Assembly: GCA_964428485.1 (NCBI GenBank)
Contig: CAYRYP010000021.1
Coordinates: 1 to 20,790, forward strand
DNA: 20,790 nt
Direction of reading: 5' to 3'
From: CAZPAN01 sp964428485
GTDB lineage: Bacteria > Actinomycetota > Coriobacteriia > Coriobacteriales > CADBOM01
The notes under the pieces are model-generated. The model saw only the letters and a list, made by a program, of their open reading frames with translations, did no database searches and was not told the DNA's origin. Below are positions 8,225 through 15,539 of the stretch, piece by piece; within the stretch, counting starts at the first letter, position 1, and the number at the start of each line of letters is the position of its first letter. Position numbers and translations under genes: made by a program.

Positions 8225-8299
8225 ACCTGTTTCACACTTTCAGACGGGAAAGAGTCCGCTTAAAAGGGTGAACGGGAGGGATGTTGCAATGCCTCTTAG

Positions 8300-8349
8300 A
8301 GGATTAAACGGCCCGGGTTTCCGTCTGAACTCAGATGGAACTCCGGGCC
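8300..8349 (-). terminator. Long hairpin, probable terminator of the YtxH-like gene
   Basis: An 18-position stem (8310-8327 with 8332-8349) closes an AACT tetraloop, with one mismatch and G-U pairs. On the minus strand the tail is GTTTAAT, followed by a small palindrome at 8292-8302 (CCTCT/AGAGG). It starts about 37 bases after the small gene's stop. The tail is a poor T run, so termination efficiency is uncertain. The remainder of 8225-8299 shows no gene. Confidence 0.55.
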
Positions 8350-8386
8350 CTTTGGCGCTCGGTTTATCTTTGAGGTCGACTGTTCG

Positions 8387-8767
8387 CTACTCGGCCTTCT
8401 CCTCCGTCTCGGCGGGCATGGTGGCCTCGGCCTCTGCTGCGATCTCCGTCTCAACGGCCCTCTCTTCCCCGGCAGCTGCGCGGGCTGCCTCGGCGTTGCG
8501 GGCGACCTGCTCGGAGATGATCTTGCGAGCGGCGTCTATCTTAGCCTGGAGCTGATCGTTTCGTTGATCGATGTTGGGACGGATGTTCGATGCCGCGCTC
8601 TGGAAGCGCTGCGCACCCTGCTGATAGTACTCCTGTCCGGTCCCCCAGAGCCCGCGGGCAAACTCGGCCGCCTCGGCCCTGCTCTCGACACCTGGCTTGG
8701 GCGCACTGAAGATACCAACGGCAAACCCGATCAGGGCACCCACGACGAAGACTCCGCCTTTGTTCAT
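8387..8767 (-). CDS. YtxH-like small membrane-anchored protein
   Basis: 126-residue protein with an N-terminal hydrophobic segment (about residues 4-22, GVFVVGALIGFAVGIFSAPKPG) matching the YtxH/general-stress pattern of one membrane helix ending in an APK(S/P)G turn. A helical, glutamine/alanine-rich middle (about 30-95) and a very acidic, alanine/glutamate tail follow. The start ATG at 8765-8767 is chosen because TCCTCCC at 8771-8777 reads GGGAGGA on the coding strand; a longer frame to 8797 lacks a site and would bury the membrane helix. Function is unknown in the family; a structural or stress role at the membrane is usual guesswork. Divergent from the UPF0104 gene; no convincing promoter was found for it. 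Confidence 0.72.
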   Translation of the reverse strand: MNKGGVFVVGALIGFAVGIFSAPKPGVESRAEAAEFARGLWGTGQEYYQQGAQRFQSAASNIRPNIDQRNDQLQAKIDAARKIISEQVARNAEAARAAAGEERAVETEIAAEAEATMPAETEEKAE

Positions 8768-8875
8768 TGTTCCTCCCAACTTCCAACGCGCACGCACGCG
8801 TCCGAAACGTTTGATGTTCGCTTGAGCTTTTGCAATTCTACCACGTTGCGTTTGCCTACAGTCTTGTACGCGGAC

Positions 8876-8904
8876 ATGACGCGTGCGATTCGTAAGACTA
8901 TAAT
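8876..8904 (+). promoter_or_regulatory. Promoter of the UPF0104 gene
   Basis: ATGACG (8876-8881) and a perfect TATAAT (8899-8904) with a 17-bp spacer. Transcription would start near 8911, giving a leader of only about 23 bases. Confidence 0.6.
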
Positions 8905-8933
8905 CTCTCAGGGCTCATTTCAAAAGAGGGTCG

Positions 8934-10022
8934 ATGAGAAAACTCATAATCGGCGTGATCATCGTGATCGTGCTGGTCGTGGTCTTCATGCGCGGCGACT
9001 CACTCGTCCAGCTCATCGAGACCATGCAGCGTGGCGCGGTGGCCCCGCTTGTAATTGCCATATTCACGCAACTCTGCAAGTACTTCTCGCAGAGCTTTGC
9101 GTTTTCAAATGCATTCGCCACGGTAAACGAGACGATCAGGCCTCGTAATACCATCAACCTCGTGTTCGGCATGTTCTTCGTGAACACCGTCGCGCCCTCT
9201 GTCGGCGTCTCTGGAATCGCACTGGTGGTGGACGACGCGCGCAAGCGCGGGGTGCCGGCGGGAAGGGCCACGTCCGCCGCGCTACTGATGCAGATCTCCA
9301 TCGAGAGCGGCTTTCTGACCATCATGATCGTTGGTTTTCTAGTACTGGCCTTTGTGGGCCAGTTCCAGCCGGCCTGGCTTATCTTCACACTGGTGGTAGT
9401 CGCGCTGGTGGCGCTCATGGCGAGCTTTCTGATCGTGGGATACAAGAAACCGAGCGCCGTGCTCAAGGTGTTCGTGCCCATCGAGGGGTTCGTGAACAGG
9501 GTGCTGGTGAGATTCAAGCGCAAGCCGATTGCTCCATGGGCGGAGAACCTCGTGAACACCTTCGGCGACGCCGCCGGGCGGATCTCACGCAACCCACGCA
9601 AGGCCGTCAAGGTCTTCCTGTTCTCCATCGTAGCGAGCACCTGCGAGCTCACCTGCTTCATACTATGCGGCGTCGGTTTCGGGGTAACGCTGCTCCCGGC
9701 CCTTATCGGTGGCTACGTGGTTGCCACTCTCTTCGCGATGATCTCGATCACCCCGCAGGGGGTAGGCTTCGTGGAAGCCGCAATCCTCACGATGATGACA
9801 GCCTTCGGCATCGACGCCGCCTCCGCTATGGCCATCGGAATCGTCTACAGAGGGCTCGTGTTCTGGATGCCCTTCGTCATCGGGGCGATCCTCATCAACC
9901 GCACCAAGACCTTTGGATACAAGGGGAAGTCCGGAGGGTTCGAAAGCATAGGCGAAGAGGAAGACGAGCCCTCGGACAGCGACGACGGCGACGGAAACCT
10001 CCCGACGAACGCGTGGGACTAG
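8934..10022 (+). CDS. UPF0104 / lysylphosphatidylglycerol synthase TM-region (flippase-like) membrane protein
   Basis: Polytopic membrane protein of 362 residues resembling the membrane half of MprF and the YbhN group. The MprF version moves aminoacylated lipids across the membrane; no aminoacyl-transferase domain is present here, so synthesis is not implied. About eight hydrophobic segments are visible, starting at residue 4. Family marks are FGMFFVNTVAPSVGVSGIALV near 75-95 and ITPQGVGFVEAAILTMMTAFG in the C-terminal half. After the last helix comes a strongly acidic tail (GEEEDEPSDSDDGDGN). Start ATG 8934 has AGAGGG at 8925-8930, only three bases away. Its TAG stop overlaps the stop of the convergent small ORF. 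Substrate lipid or glycan is unknown. Confidence 0.85.
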   Translation: MRKLIIGVIIVIVLVVVFMRGDSLVQLIETMQRGAVAPLVIAIFTQLCKYFSQSFAFSNAFATVNETIRPRNTINLVFGMFFVNTVAPSVGVSGIALVVDDARKRGVPAGRATSAALLMQISIESGFLTIMIVGFLVLAFVGQFQPAWLIFTLVVVALVALMASFLIVGYKKPSAVLKVFVPIEGFVNRVLVRFKRKPIAPWAENLVNTFGDAAGRISRNPRKAVKVFLFSIVASTCELTCFILCGVGFGVTLLPALIGGYVVATLFAMISITPQGVGFVEAAILTMMTAFGIDAASAMAIGIVYRGLVFWMPFVIGAILINRTKTFGYKGKSGGFESIGEEEDEPSDSDDGDGNLPTNAWD

Positions 10023-10486
10023 TCTTGGCTCCGACCATCTGTAGGACGGTCGAGCGCCCCCACCCTTGCTCTGTCCCAAAGATCGTCCAGCAGATCGAGC
10101 GCAAGATCCAACGCCCGTTCCGTGAGCGCATGATCCTCTGACGCAAGGGTTATCCGCGCTATTGCGCGCTTCCTGTCGAGCCACACGGTGTAACCGGCAT
10201 GCGGGAACCCGTCACCGCAGAGCTGAACCAGAAAGTCGATGGCCAAGTGCTCGAGCAGATGTGGCATCGTGGTCGGACCACCAATCCCACAGGAACCCTC
10301 GTCATCCGTGCAGGAGTGCTCGGCCAGTGATGGCCTTGCTGCTAGCGTGGCCGACACGAGCCATCCGGGAGCCTCAACGAGTCCTCGCGAGACCATAACC
10401 TTGAAGTCGCAGGCTCCGTCGCGGCGTCTCTCGTCGAGAAGCGTGAGAGCTCCCCCGCAGACCGATCGACTACCTCCCTCCCGCAT
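10019..10486 (-). CDS. Uncharacterised 155-residue protein, faint CphA N-domain resemblance
   Basis: I do not recognise a firm family. The protein has a cysteine-containing first half (TDDEGSCGIGGPTTM) and then MPHLLEHLAIDFLVQL, with GYTVWLDRKRAIARITLASEDHALTERALDLALDLLDDL after it. The HLLEHLAID helix, a following G-Y-T-x-W strand and the alanine/leucine-rich closing helix recall the N-terminal domain of cyanophycin synthetase (HVxEHVALEL), but this is a by-eye analogy. No signal peptide or membrane segment is seen. The start ATG follows the ydbT-like stop by eight bases with only a weak upstream GGGG/GAGG, so translation may be coupled to the upstream gene. The stop overlaps the stop of the convergent flippase-like gene. 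Same codon style as neighbours, so probably a real gene. Confidence 0.65.
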   Translation of the reverse strand: MREGGSRSVCGGALTLLDERRRDGACDFKVMVSRGLVEAPGWLVSATLAARPSLAEHSCTDDEGSCGIGGPTTMPHLLEHLAIDFLVQLCGDGFPHAGYTVWLDRKRAIARITLASEDHALTERALDLALDLLDDLWDRARVGALDRPTDGRSQD

Positions 10487-10494
10487 CTACAGCA

Positions 10495-12345
10495 TCACCC
10501 CACCTCGGAGTCTAGCCTGGTGTCATGCGGTCGCATCCACTCTACGAGATCCATGCCAATCTCGTGCTCCACATCCCTGAGTCTGAGCTTGGTGCCCTGT
10601 ATGCCGGCTGCGGTAGCTACCTTGAACGTGCAGATCCCATGCCATCGCTGCAGCGGGTTCGTGACACACGACAACCACTGAGCCTTCGATCTCGAGACGT
10701 ACTCGAGTACCATCCCGAACGTACCCGACCTGAGCGCGAGGATCTGAGCGGTGTGCCCGTATGCAGCGCGCTTGTAGGCCCACAGCCCGGAGATCGCCCC
10801 AACTGCAAACACGCACACGGTAACCACTGTGAAGAACACAGCGAGCACCTGGTTCATGCCAGTCGTGACCGTTGTGGAGGAGTCAATCGCGAGCAGCACC
10901 ACCGCAAAGACGGCGGCACAGCACAAGCCGGGGATAACGGACCTCCTCACAACCGATCGCCGTCTAGCAACCAGCGGGAGTCCGGACATCTCGTGCTCGG
11001 CGGGCCTGTCGGAGAGTTCTCCCACCATCGAGGTCACCACCTCCTGGGCCTCCTCTAGCCTGACGAGCGGATGAAGCCTGACCCCCGGAGTCTGGATGGA
11101 CGCGCTGCCGTTGGAGGACGATTCCCCAGCTGCAGAGTCCACCGTCCTAATCTCGATGCGCGCGTATCCCATGAGGCGCATGAGGATGTTCTGCACGATC
11201 CGCACGGACTGAACCCTCTCGATGGCCACGCTCTTGGAACGCCTGGAGATGAGGCCGGATGTGACCTCGATGCGCCCACCGCGTCTTACGGCGGTGAAAC
11301 CCCCAAGGATGAGAAACGACCCCGCTATCGTGATGACCCAGCACGCCAGCGCCACCGCGACGGAGATCGCGATCACCAGGATCACGCCAATGTTGGAGAG
11401 CAGAGTGACGGTCCACATAGGCACCGTCGACGCATCCTGCCCGACAATCAACGTAAGGACCACGAGTAGCAGAGATGCTACACCCACGACGACCACCGCC
11501 AGCGCCTTCAGGTCAAACGACGCGACGCACGCAAGCAAGATCTCCTTAGAAGAGAGCCTGTAGGAGTGCTCGATCTCGGTGACCTCGTCGTAACTGCTGG
11601 CATACAGTCCGCGAAAACCGGCCATTCCATCGACGATCTCCTCTACGCCGGCACTCTCCCCGCCGAACACCCCGGAAGCACCGAAAACACTTGCAGAGCT
11701 CTCCCTGGCCCCGGTTGTCGTATCGTCGGCGGGCGACGTCTGCTCAAAGATCGAGCCGGCGTGCGATCTCAGCGCGAACAGCCTGGCGCGAAGCTCCTCT
11801 GCGTCCGCGAGCGCGAGCGCGTGTATTGTGACGATCTTATTGTTAGTTCCCCCTGCGGTGTCAACGGCCACTGTCGCGATGCCGAACAGCCGGTGCAAGA
11901 TTCCGGCCGTGACGTTGACCGTCTGAATTCGCCCGTAGGGGACCTGCGTCTTCTTCTTGATGAGGATGCCGCTGCTGACGAGCAGGTGGGTGGTAGTCAT
12001 CTCCCACCGAAACCTCCTGTAAAAGAGGTAGGAGTAGACGATCACCAGAACCGCTGCTAGCACGCAGCACCCGACGCACCAGCCGGCGATCATCTCGGAG
12101 AATTCATCCGCTGCATCGTCAAATTCAGATGACAAGATCACGCAAATAGCAGCGATAGCGACGACAACAATCGACTGTATGACCTGCACCGCGACGAACG
12201 CACCGTGGAGCCTGCGCGGCCCGGTCAGGCTCTCCTTCGAGCCTTCGTGGAACGTGTCGTCGAATGAGGGCGAGTTGGCACCGGGGCGCTGTGCATCGGC
12301 CGGCGAGGTTTTGCCGCGTCTGCGTCTTCGATGATCCACGCCCAT
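10495..12345 (-). CDS. YdbT-like membrane protein with three bacterial PH (bPH2) domains
   Basis: 616-residue membrane protein. A basic, probably cytoplasmic N-terminus (to about 45) precedes three repeats of a two-helix membrane hairpin followed by a bPH2 domain. Repeat 1 has membrane helices near 48-75 and 88-110, then TTTHLLVSSGILIKKKTQVPYGRIQTVNV. Repeat 2 has helices near 280-350, then RIEVTSGLISRRSKSVAIERVQSVRIVQN. Repeat 3 has helices near 475-520, then a more diverged PH region with LRSGTFGMVLEYVSRSKAQWLSCV. This is the YdbT architecture; in Bacillus the ydbST pair is part of the SigW envelope-stress response. An insert rich in Ser/Gly/Glu separates PH1 from repeat 2. The ATG lies one base after the ydbS-like stop (TGATATG), with AGGAGG at 12355-12360, so the two are coupled. 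Confidence 0.85.
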   Translation of the reverse strand: MGVDHRRRRRGKTSPADAQRPGANSPSFDDTFHEGSKESLTGPRRLHGAFVAVQVIQSIVVVAIAAICVILSSEFDDAADEFSEMIAGWCVGCCVLAAVLVIVYSYLFYRRFRWEMTTTHLLVSSGILIKKKTQVPYGRIQTVNVTAGILHRLFGIATVAVDTAGGTNNKIVTIHALALADAEELRARLFALRSHAGSIFEQTSPADDTTTGARESSASVFGASGVFGGESAGVEEIVDGMAGFRGLYASSYDEVTEIEHSYRLSSKEILLACVASFDLKALAVVVVGVASLLLVVLTLIVGQDASTVPMWTVTLLSNIGVILVIAISVAVALACWVITIAGSFLILGGFTAVRRGGRIEVTSGLISRRSKSVAIERVQSVRIVQNILMRLMGYARIEIRTVDSAAGESSSNGSASIQTPGVRLHPLVRLEEAQEVVTSMVGELSDRPAEHEMSGLPLVARRRSVVRRSVIPGLCCAAVFAVVLLAIDSSTTVTTGMNQVLAVFFTVVTVCVFAVGAISGLWAYKRAAYGHTAQILALRSGTFGMVLEYVSRSKAQWLSCVTNPLQRWHGICTFKVATAAGIQGTKLRLRDVEHEIGMDLVEWMRPHDTRLDSEVG

Positions 12346-12346
12346 A

Positions 12347-12862
12347 TCAGACGTCCTCCTGGGCGAGGCGGGCGAGAAGGGCGACCTTGTCCCTAAGCTC
12401 GTCGGCCTCTTCCAGCGAAAGACCCGGTATCTCGTGCGATCCGGCGGCGGTGGAGACCGTCACAGAGGCGAGGTTGGCGATACGCAGCAACGGCCCCTGC
12501 CTAGTATCGACATTTTGCACGCGCACGAGCGGAGTGATGATCCTGTGACGCCATATGATCCCCTTGTAGATGTCGAGCTCGTCGGGGGCCACCTCGAATC
12601 GCCATCTGATGTATCTGATCGGTGGAACCACCAGCACGAAGGCTACCAGGGCAACGACGGCCACGATGGCGCATATCGTGAGGGCAAGCATCAACCCCTC
12701 CGCCTCTGCGGAGGTAGCCCCAAGCTCTTCGACGACGGCGAGTCGACAGAGCCACAGGATGAGAAGAACAACGGCGCTGCAGGCTACAACGCCGATGAGG
12801 GCGGACAGGCGCCAGACGGTCTTCACCTTCGGGTCCAGCCTGTTAGATGGCAGTGGCCTCAT
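12347..12862 (-). CDS. YdbS-like membrane protein with one bacterial PH (bPH2) domain
   Basis: 171-residue partner of the following YdbT-like protein. Two membrane helices (about 18-40 and 58-82) lead to a bPH2 domain: RWRFEVAPDELDIYKGIIWRHRIITPLVRVQNVDTRQGPLLRIANLASVTVSTAAGSHEIPGLSLEEADELRDKV. The pattern of strand, turn, IxxPxxRVQxV and G..L.R..GLA.V.V.TA is characteristic. The start ATG at 12860-12862 has AGGAG about nine bases upstream, embedded in a 12-bp palindrome. Role by family: membrane-envelope associated, often linked to resistance to membrane-active peptides; this is an inference. It follows purE by 76 bases on the same strand and may share its transcript. Confidence 0.85.
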   Translation of the reverse strand: MRPLPSNRLDPKVKTVWRLSALIGVVACSAVVLLILWLCRLAVVEELGATSAEAEGLMLALTICAIVAVVALVAFVLVVPPIRYIRWRFEVAPDELDIYKGIIWRHRIITPLVRVQNVDTRQGPLLRIANLASVTVSTAAGSHEIPGLSLEEADELRDKVALLARLAQEDV

Positions 12863-12873
12863 GAAAGAAATCT

Positions 12874-12885
12874 CCTGACGTCAGG
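12874..12885. promoter_or_regulatory. 12-bp perfect palindrome over the ydbS ribosome site
   Basis: CCTGACGTCAGG is a perfect inverted repeat whose minus-strand right arm overlaps the Shine-Dalgarno (CAGGAG) of the ydbS-like gene. It could be a DNA operator or a weak RNA hairpin (4 bp, 4-nt loop). No regulator is identified. Nothing else is seen in 12886-12938. Confidence 0.3.
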
Positions 12886-12938
12886 CTGGAAAGCTTCGCC
12901 GCGTTCGTGACTAGAGCTGGATGATCGACCGTCCATCT

Positions 12939-13397
12939 CTACCTGGCCTGTTCTTCCTTGAACTCGGCAAACCTGGCGGCAACCCCCTCGTCCGAGGTCG
13001 CGATTATCTGGATCGCGAGCAGGGCAGCGTTCATCGCCCCGTTGATGGCAACCGTTGCCACCGGAACGCCCTTGGGCATCTGGACGATCGAGAGCAGCGA
13101 GTCGAGTCCACCCAAATCGCTGGTCTTGATGGGCACGCCGATGACAGGCAGTGTGGTGTGGCTAGCAACCACTCCCGGAAGCGCCGCGGCCTTGCCGGCG
13201 GCTCCGATGATGACCTTCATCCCCCGCGACGCTGCCTCGCCAGCCCACTTCGCGACCTTCATGGGCGCCCTGTGAGCGGAGGCGATGATCATCTCGTATG
13301 GAATATCGAACTTCTCGAGCGTCTCGATGCAGGGCCTCATGGTCTCCTCGTCGGAGCTCGAACCCATGATCACTCCCACCAGCGGGGTATCGGACAT
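12939..13397 (-). CDS. purE: N5-carboxyaminoimidazole ribonucleotide mutase (PurE)
   Basis: Moves the carboxyl group of N5-CAIR to give CAIR in de novo purine synthesis. The chosen start is the ATG at 13395-13397 (MSDTPLVGVIMGSSSDEETM), with AGAGGTGA upstream; an extension to 13472 has no ribosome site and reads poorly. 152 residues, normal for a stand-alone PurE. The substrate loop GSSSDEETM (12-20), the catalytic histidine H42 in SAHRAP, and the glycine/alanine-rich VIGVPIKTSDLGGLDSLLSIVQMPKGVPVATVAING core are all present. No purK or other pur gene is in the window. Class I versus class II use (with or without PurK) is not proven here. Divergent from the metX-metW fusion gene. Confidence 0.95.
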   Translation of the reverse strand: MSDTPLVGVIMGSSSDEETMRPCIETLEKFDIPYEMIIASAHRAPMKVAKWAGEAASRGMKVIIGAAGKAAALPGVVASHTTLPVIGVPIKTSDLGGLDSLLSIVQMPKGVPVATVAINGAMNAALLAIQIIATSDEGVAARFAEFKEEQAR

Positions 13398-13420
13398 CTT
13401 TGAATCACCTCTGCAAGCAG

Positions 13421-13436
13421 CCGGGCAACCGCCCGG
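13421..13436. promoter_or_regulatory. Short GC hairpin in the purE leader
   Basis: CCGGGC-AACC-GCCCGG forms a 6-bp stem with a tetraloop, 24 bases upstream of the purE start. There is no T run. I see no purine riboswitch consensus around it. Its role is unknown. Confidence 0.3.
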
Positions 13437-13532
13437 ACGAACCTTGTAGCCAAGCGCCCGCGCCATGCACAATCAACGGGATTACGGGCCGCTCCTATCG
13501 CTTCGCGGAACGCCTGCCCGCGCTTGGCAGTA

Positions 13533-13547
13533 TGGCCACCGTGGCCA
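13533..13547. promoter_or_regulatory. 15-bp palindrome in the purE/metX divergent region
   Basis: TGGCCAC-C-GTGGCCA is a perfect 7+1+7 inverted repeat, the most symmetrical DNA element in the 296-bp region 13398-13693. On the purE strand it would fall between TTGCGT (13558-13553) and CATACT (13534-13529), an 18-bp-spaced weak promoter match. An operator is suggested, not shown. Confidence 0.35.
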
Positions 13548-13645
13548 ACTGAACGCAATGATACCATGCGTATGCGAAGGCCCGGTGCGCCCACGAGGCT
13601 CAATCCGGGAGCGCGTTCACACGCGCGACGCAACACGGTCAAATC

Positions 13646-13679
13646 TGCGGTCCGCCAAACCTCGCGAGACCGCGTTTTT
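13646..13679 (+). terminator. Attenuator-like hairpin just before metX-metW
   Basis: GCGGTC (13647-13652) pairs with GACCGC (13668-13673), with a flanking T-G pair, and is followed at once by GTTTTT. The T run ends four bases before the GGAG at 13684-13687 that serves the ATG at 13694. A terminator this close ahead of its gene suggests conditional read-through. I see no T-box or SAM riboswitch consensus upstream. Confidence 0.5.
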
Positions 13680-13693
13680 AAGCGGAGCTACCC

Positions 13694-15523
13694 ATGACAG
13701 AAGAGATCACCTCAGCTGCTACGCATCCTGTAGACGACGGCCTTAGCGATGCCGAGCGGGAGTACAGGCGACGCGTTGCAGAGGTCCCGTATTTCTCTGG
13801 GTCGGTGCTCATAGACGAAGAGACCACGCTCTCTTCCGGAAGATTCCTTCCGCAGGTGAAGGTCGCCTACGACACATGGGGTACGCTCTCCCCTGAGCGC
13901 GACAATGTCATCCTTATCGAGCACGCCCTCTCTGGAAACTCCCACGTCGCCGATGCCTACCGCGACGGCGAGTTCAAGGAGGGCTGGTGGAACCGCCTGG
14001 TAGGACCAGGCAAGGCCATCGACACCGAGAGATACTACGTCATCTGCCCCAATGTGCTGGGTGGCTGCTCCGGGTCTACGGGCCCTTCGTCCACGATCCC
14101 CGGAACCGACAAACGCTGGGGGATGGACTTCCCAGTGGTGACGGTAAAGGACATGGTGGTAGTGCAGAAGAGGTTCCTCGAGATCCTCGGCATCGATCGC
14201 CTAGTTGCGGTAATCGGCGGGTCCCTAGGCGGGATGCAGACCCTCGCGTGGGCCAAGAAGTACCCGGAGATGGTGGAGCGCTGCATCGCTATCGCGACCA
14301 CCTGGCGCACCTCCGCTCAGTCCATCGCCTTCAACGAGGTGGGGCGCAAAGCAATAACGAACGACCCCCTCTTCAAGAACGGCCAGTACGACTCCTCCAA
14401 CCCACCTGCGCACGGTCTGGCTATCGCACGCATGATCGGGCACATCACATACCTGTGCGAGGAGTCGATGAACCGCAAGTTCGGCCGTCAGCTCATGGGT
14501 GACAAGCCCGGCTTCACGATGGACCGCGAGTTCCAGGTCGAGAGCTATCTGAACCACCAAGGATACAAATTCGTCGACCGCTTCGACGCCAACTCCTACC
14601 TATACATCACTCGCGCGATCGACTACTTCTCGCTCTGTCACTCCCCCGAGGGGATCACAAAGCGCTTCAAGGGGTCACCGGTTAAGATGATGCTTCTGTC
14701 GTTCGACTCCGACTGGCTCTTCCCCACCAACCAGACGAAGGAGCTCCTGAGCGCCCTGACGGCTGCCGGCGTATCGGTCACCTTCGCGGAGCTGGAATAC
14801 CCCTTCGGGCACGACTCCTTCCTCTTGGAGGAGCCGGTGCAGACGCGCTACATCAAGGCGTTTCTGGGAGATGCCTCGTCCGATGACGAGTCTGCCCACA
14901 CCAAACACCACAAGTCGATCGAGTCGAGGCCCGACCTGGTAGCGATCTCAGAGCATGTATCGGAGGGCTCCAGAGTGCTCGACCTCGGGTGCGCGGACGG
15001 CCTTCTGCTCGACTGGCTGCGCGCCAACAGGGGATGCGAGGTCTACGGCGTGGATATCGACGAGGAGGAGGTCATCGCCACCGCGTCGCGCGGCATCCCG
15101 GTGCTCAAGCACGATCTCGACGAGGGGCTACCGATGTTCCCGGATGCGTCGTTTGACATCGTGGTGCTGTCGCTAGCGATCATGCAGGTGCGCGACCCCC
15201 TGAAGCTGCTGCACGAGATGCTGCGCGTTGGAAAGAAAATCGTCATCACATTCCCCAACTTCGGCTACTGGCGAAACCGCAGCAGGCTGACCCTACACGG
15301 ACGCATGCCGGTTGGCTCGGCGATCCCCTTCACCTGGTACGAGACCCCAAACATCCACCACACCACGCTGCTGGACTTCCGCGACTTCGTCAACTCCAAC
15401 GGCGGACGCATCGACTGCGAGACCTACCTGCACGTGGGCACCGGTGGAGCGATCAAACGGATATCGTTCATGCCCAACATGCGCGCAGACACCGTGATCG
15501 TCGTCGCCGAGCCCGTCAAGTAG
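13694..15523 (+). CDS. metXW: MetX-MetW fusion: homoserine O-acyltransferase with C-terminal MetW methyltransferase-fold domain
   Basis: One 609-residue frame. Residues about 30-395 are a complete MetX alpha/beta-hydrolase, which acylates homoserine at the start of methionine synthesis: EHALSGNSHVAD, CPNVLGGCSGSTGPSS, the nucleophile elbow GGSLGGMQ (S177), FDSDWLFP (D340) and FGHDSFL (H373) supply the catalytic triad. After a short polar linker (about 396-406), residues to 609 match MetW: RPDLVAISEHVSEGSRVLDLGCADG (SAM loop 428-436, with A434 where glycine is usual), FPDASFDIVVLSLAIMQVRDP, EMLRVGKKIVITFPNFGYW, and GRMP...WYETPNIHHTTLLDF. MetX and MetW are normally separate, neighbouring genes. 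The start ATG has GGAG at 13684-13687. Acetyl versus succinyl donor use cannot be told. No frame break or internal restart with a strong ribosome site is evident at the junction. Confidence 0.93.
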   Translation: MTEEITSAATHPVDDGLSDAEREYRRRVAEVPYFSGSVLIDEETTLSSGRFLPQVKVAYDTWGTLSPERDNVILIEHALSGNSHVADAYRDGEFKEGWWNRLVGPGKAIDTERYYVICPNVLGGCSGSTGPSSTIPGTDKRWGMDFPVVTVKDMVVVQKRFLEILGIDRLVAVIGGSLGGMQTLAWAKKYPEMVERCIAIATTWRTSAQSIAFNEVGRKAITNDPLFKNGQYDSSNPPAHGLAIARMIGHITYLCEESMNRKFGRQLMGDKPGFTMDREFQVESYLNHQGYKFVDRFDANSYLYITRAIDYFSLCHSPEGITKRFKGSPVKMMLLSFDSDWLFPTNQTKELLSALTAAGVSVTFAELEYPFGHDSFLLEEPVQTRYIKAFLGDASSDDESAHTKHHKSIESRPDLVAISEHVSEGSRVLDLGCADGLLLDWLRANRGCEVYGVDIDEEEVIATASRGIPVLKHDLDEGLPMFPDASFDIVVLSLAIMQVRDPLKLLHEMLRVGKKIVITFPNFGYWRNRSRLTLHGRMPVGSAIPFTWYETPNIHHTTLLDFRDFVNSNGGRIDCETYLHVGTGGAIKRISFMPNMRADTVIVVAEPVK

Positions 15524-15539
15524 CGCGAATCCCGTGCCC

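Noticed and set aside
8934..10022. MprF (lysyl-phosphatidylglycerol synthase) call for the membrane protein
   Set aside because: Only the membrane flippase-like region is present; the soluble aminoacyl-transferase domain is absent, so only the broader UPF0104 family is supported.
12874..12885. TGACGTCA core as a CRE-type transcription factor site
   Set aside because: CRE/bZIP sites are eukaryotic; the match in a bacterial chromosome is coincidental. Only the dyad symmetry is retained.
13398..13645. SAM riboswitch or T-box ahead of metX, or purine riboswitch ahead of purE
   Set aside because: An isolated CCGGGCAACC resembles a SAM-I piece, but it lies beside the purE start without the rest of the SAM-I core; no T-box AxxGTGGxACCGCG or purine-riboswitch consensus was found.
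13566..13697. Short plus-strand frame (MRMRRPG...) whose TGA overlaps the metX ATG as ATGA
   Set aside because: Overlap of this form can mark coupling and two Met codons come early, which would suit a leader peptide, but there is no ribosome site upstream and the composition is arginine-rich shadow sequence.
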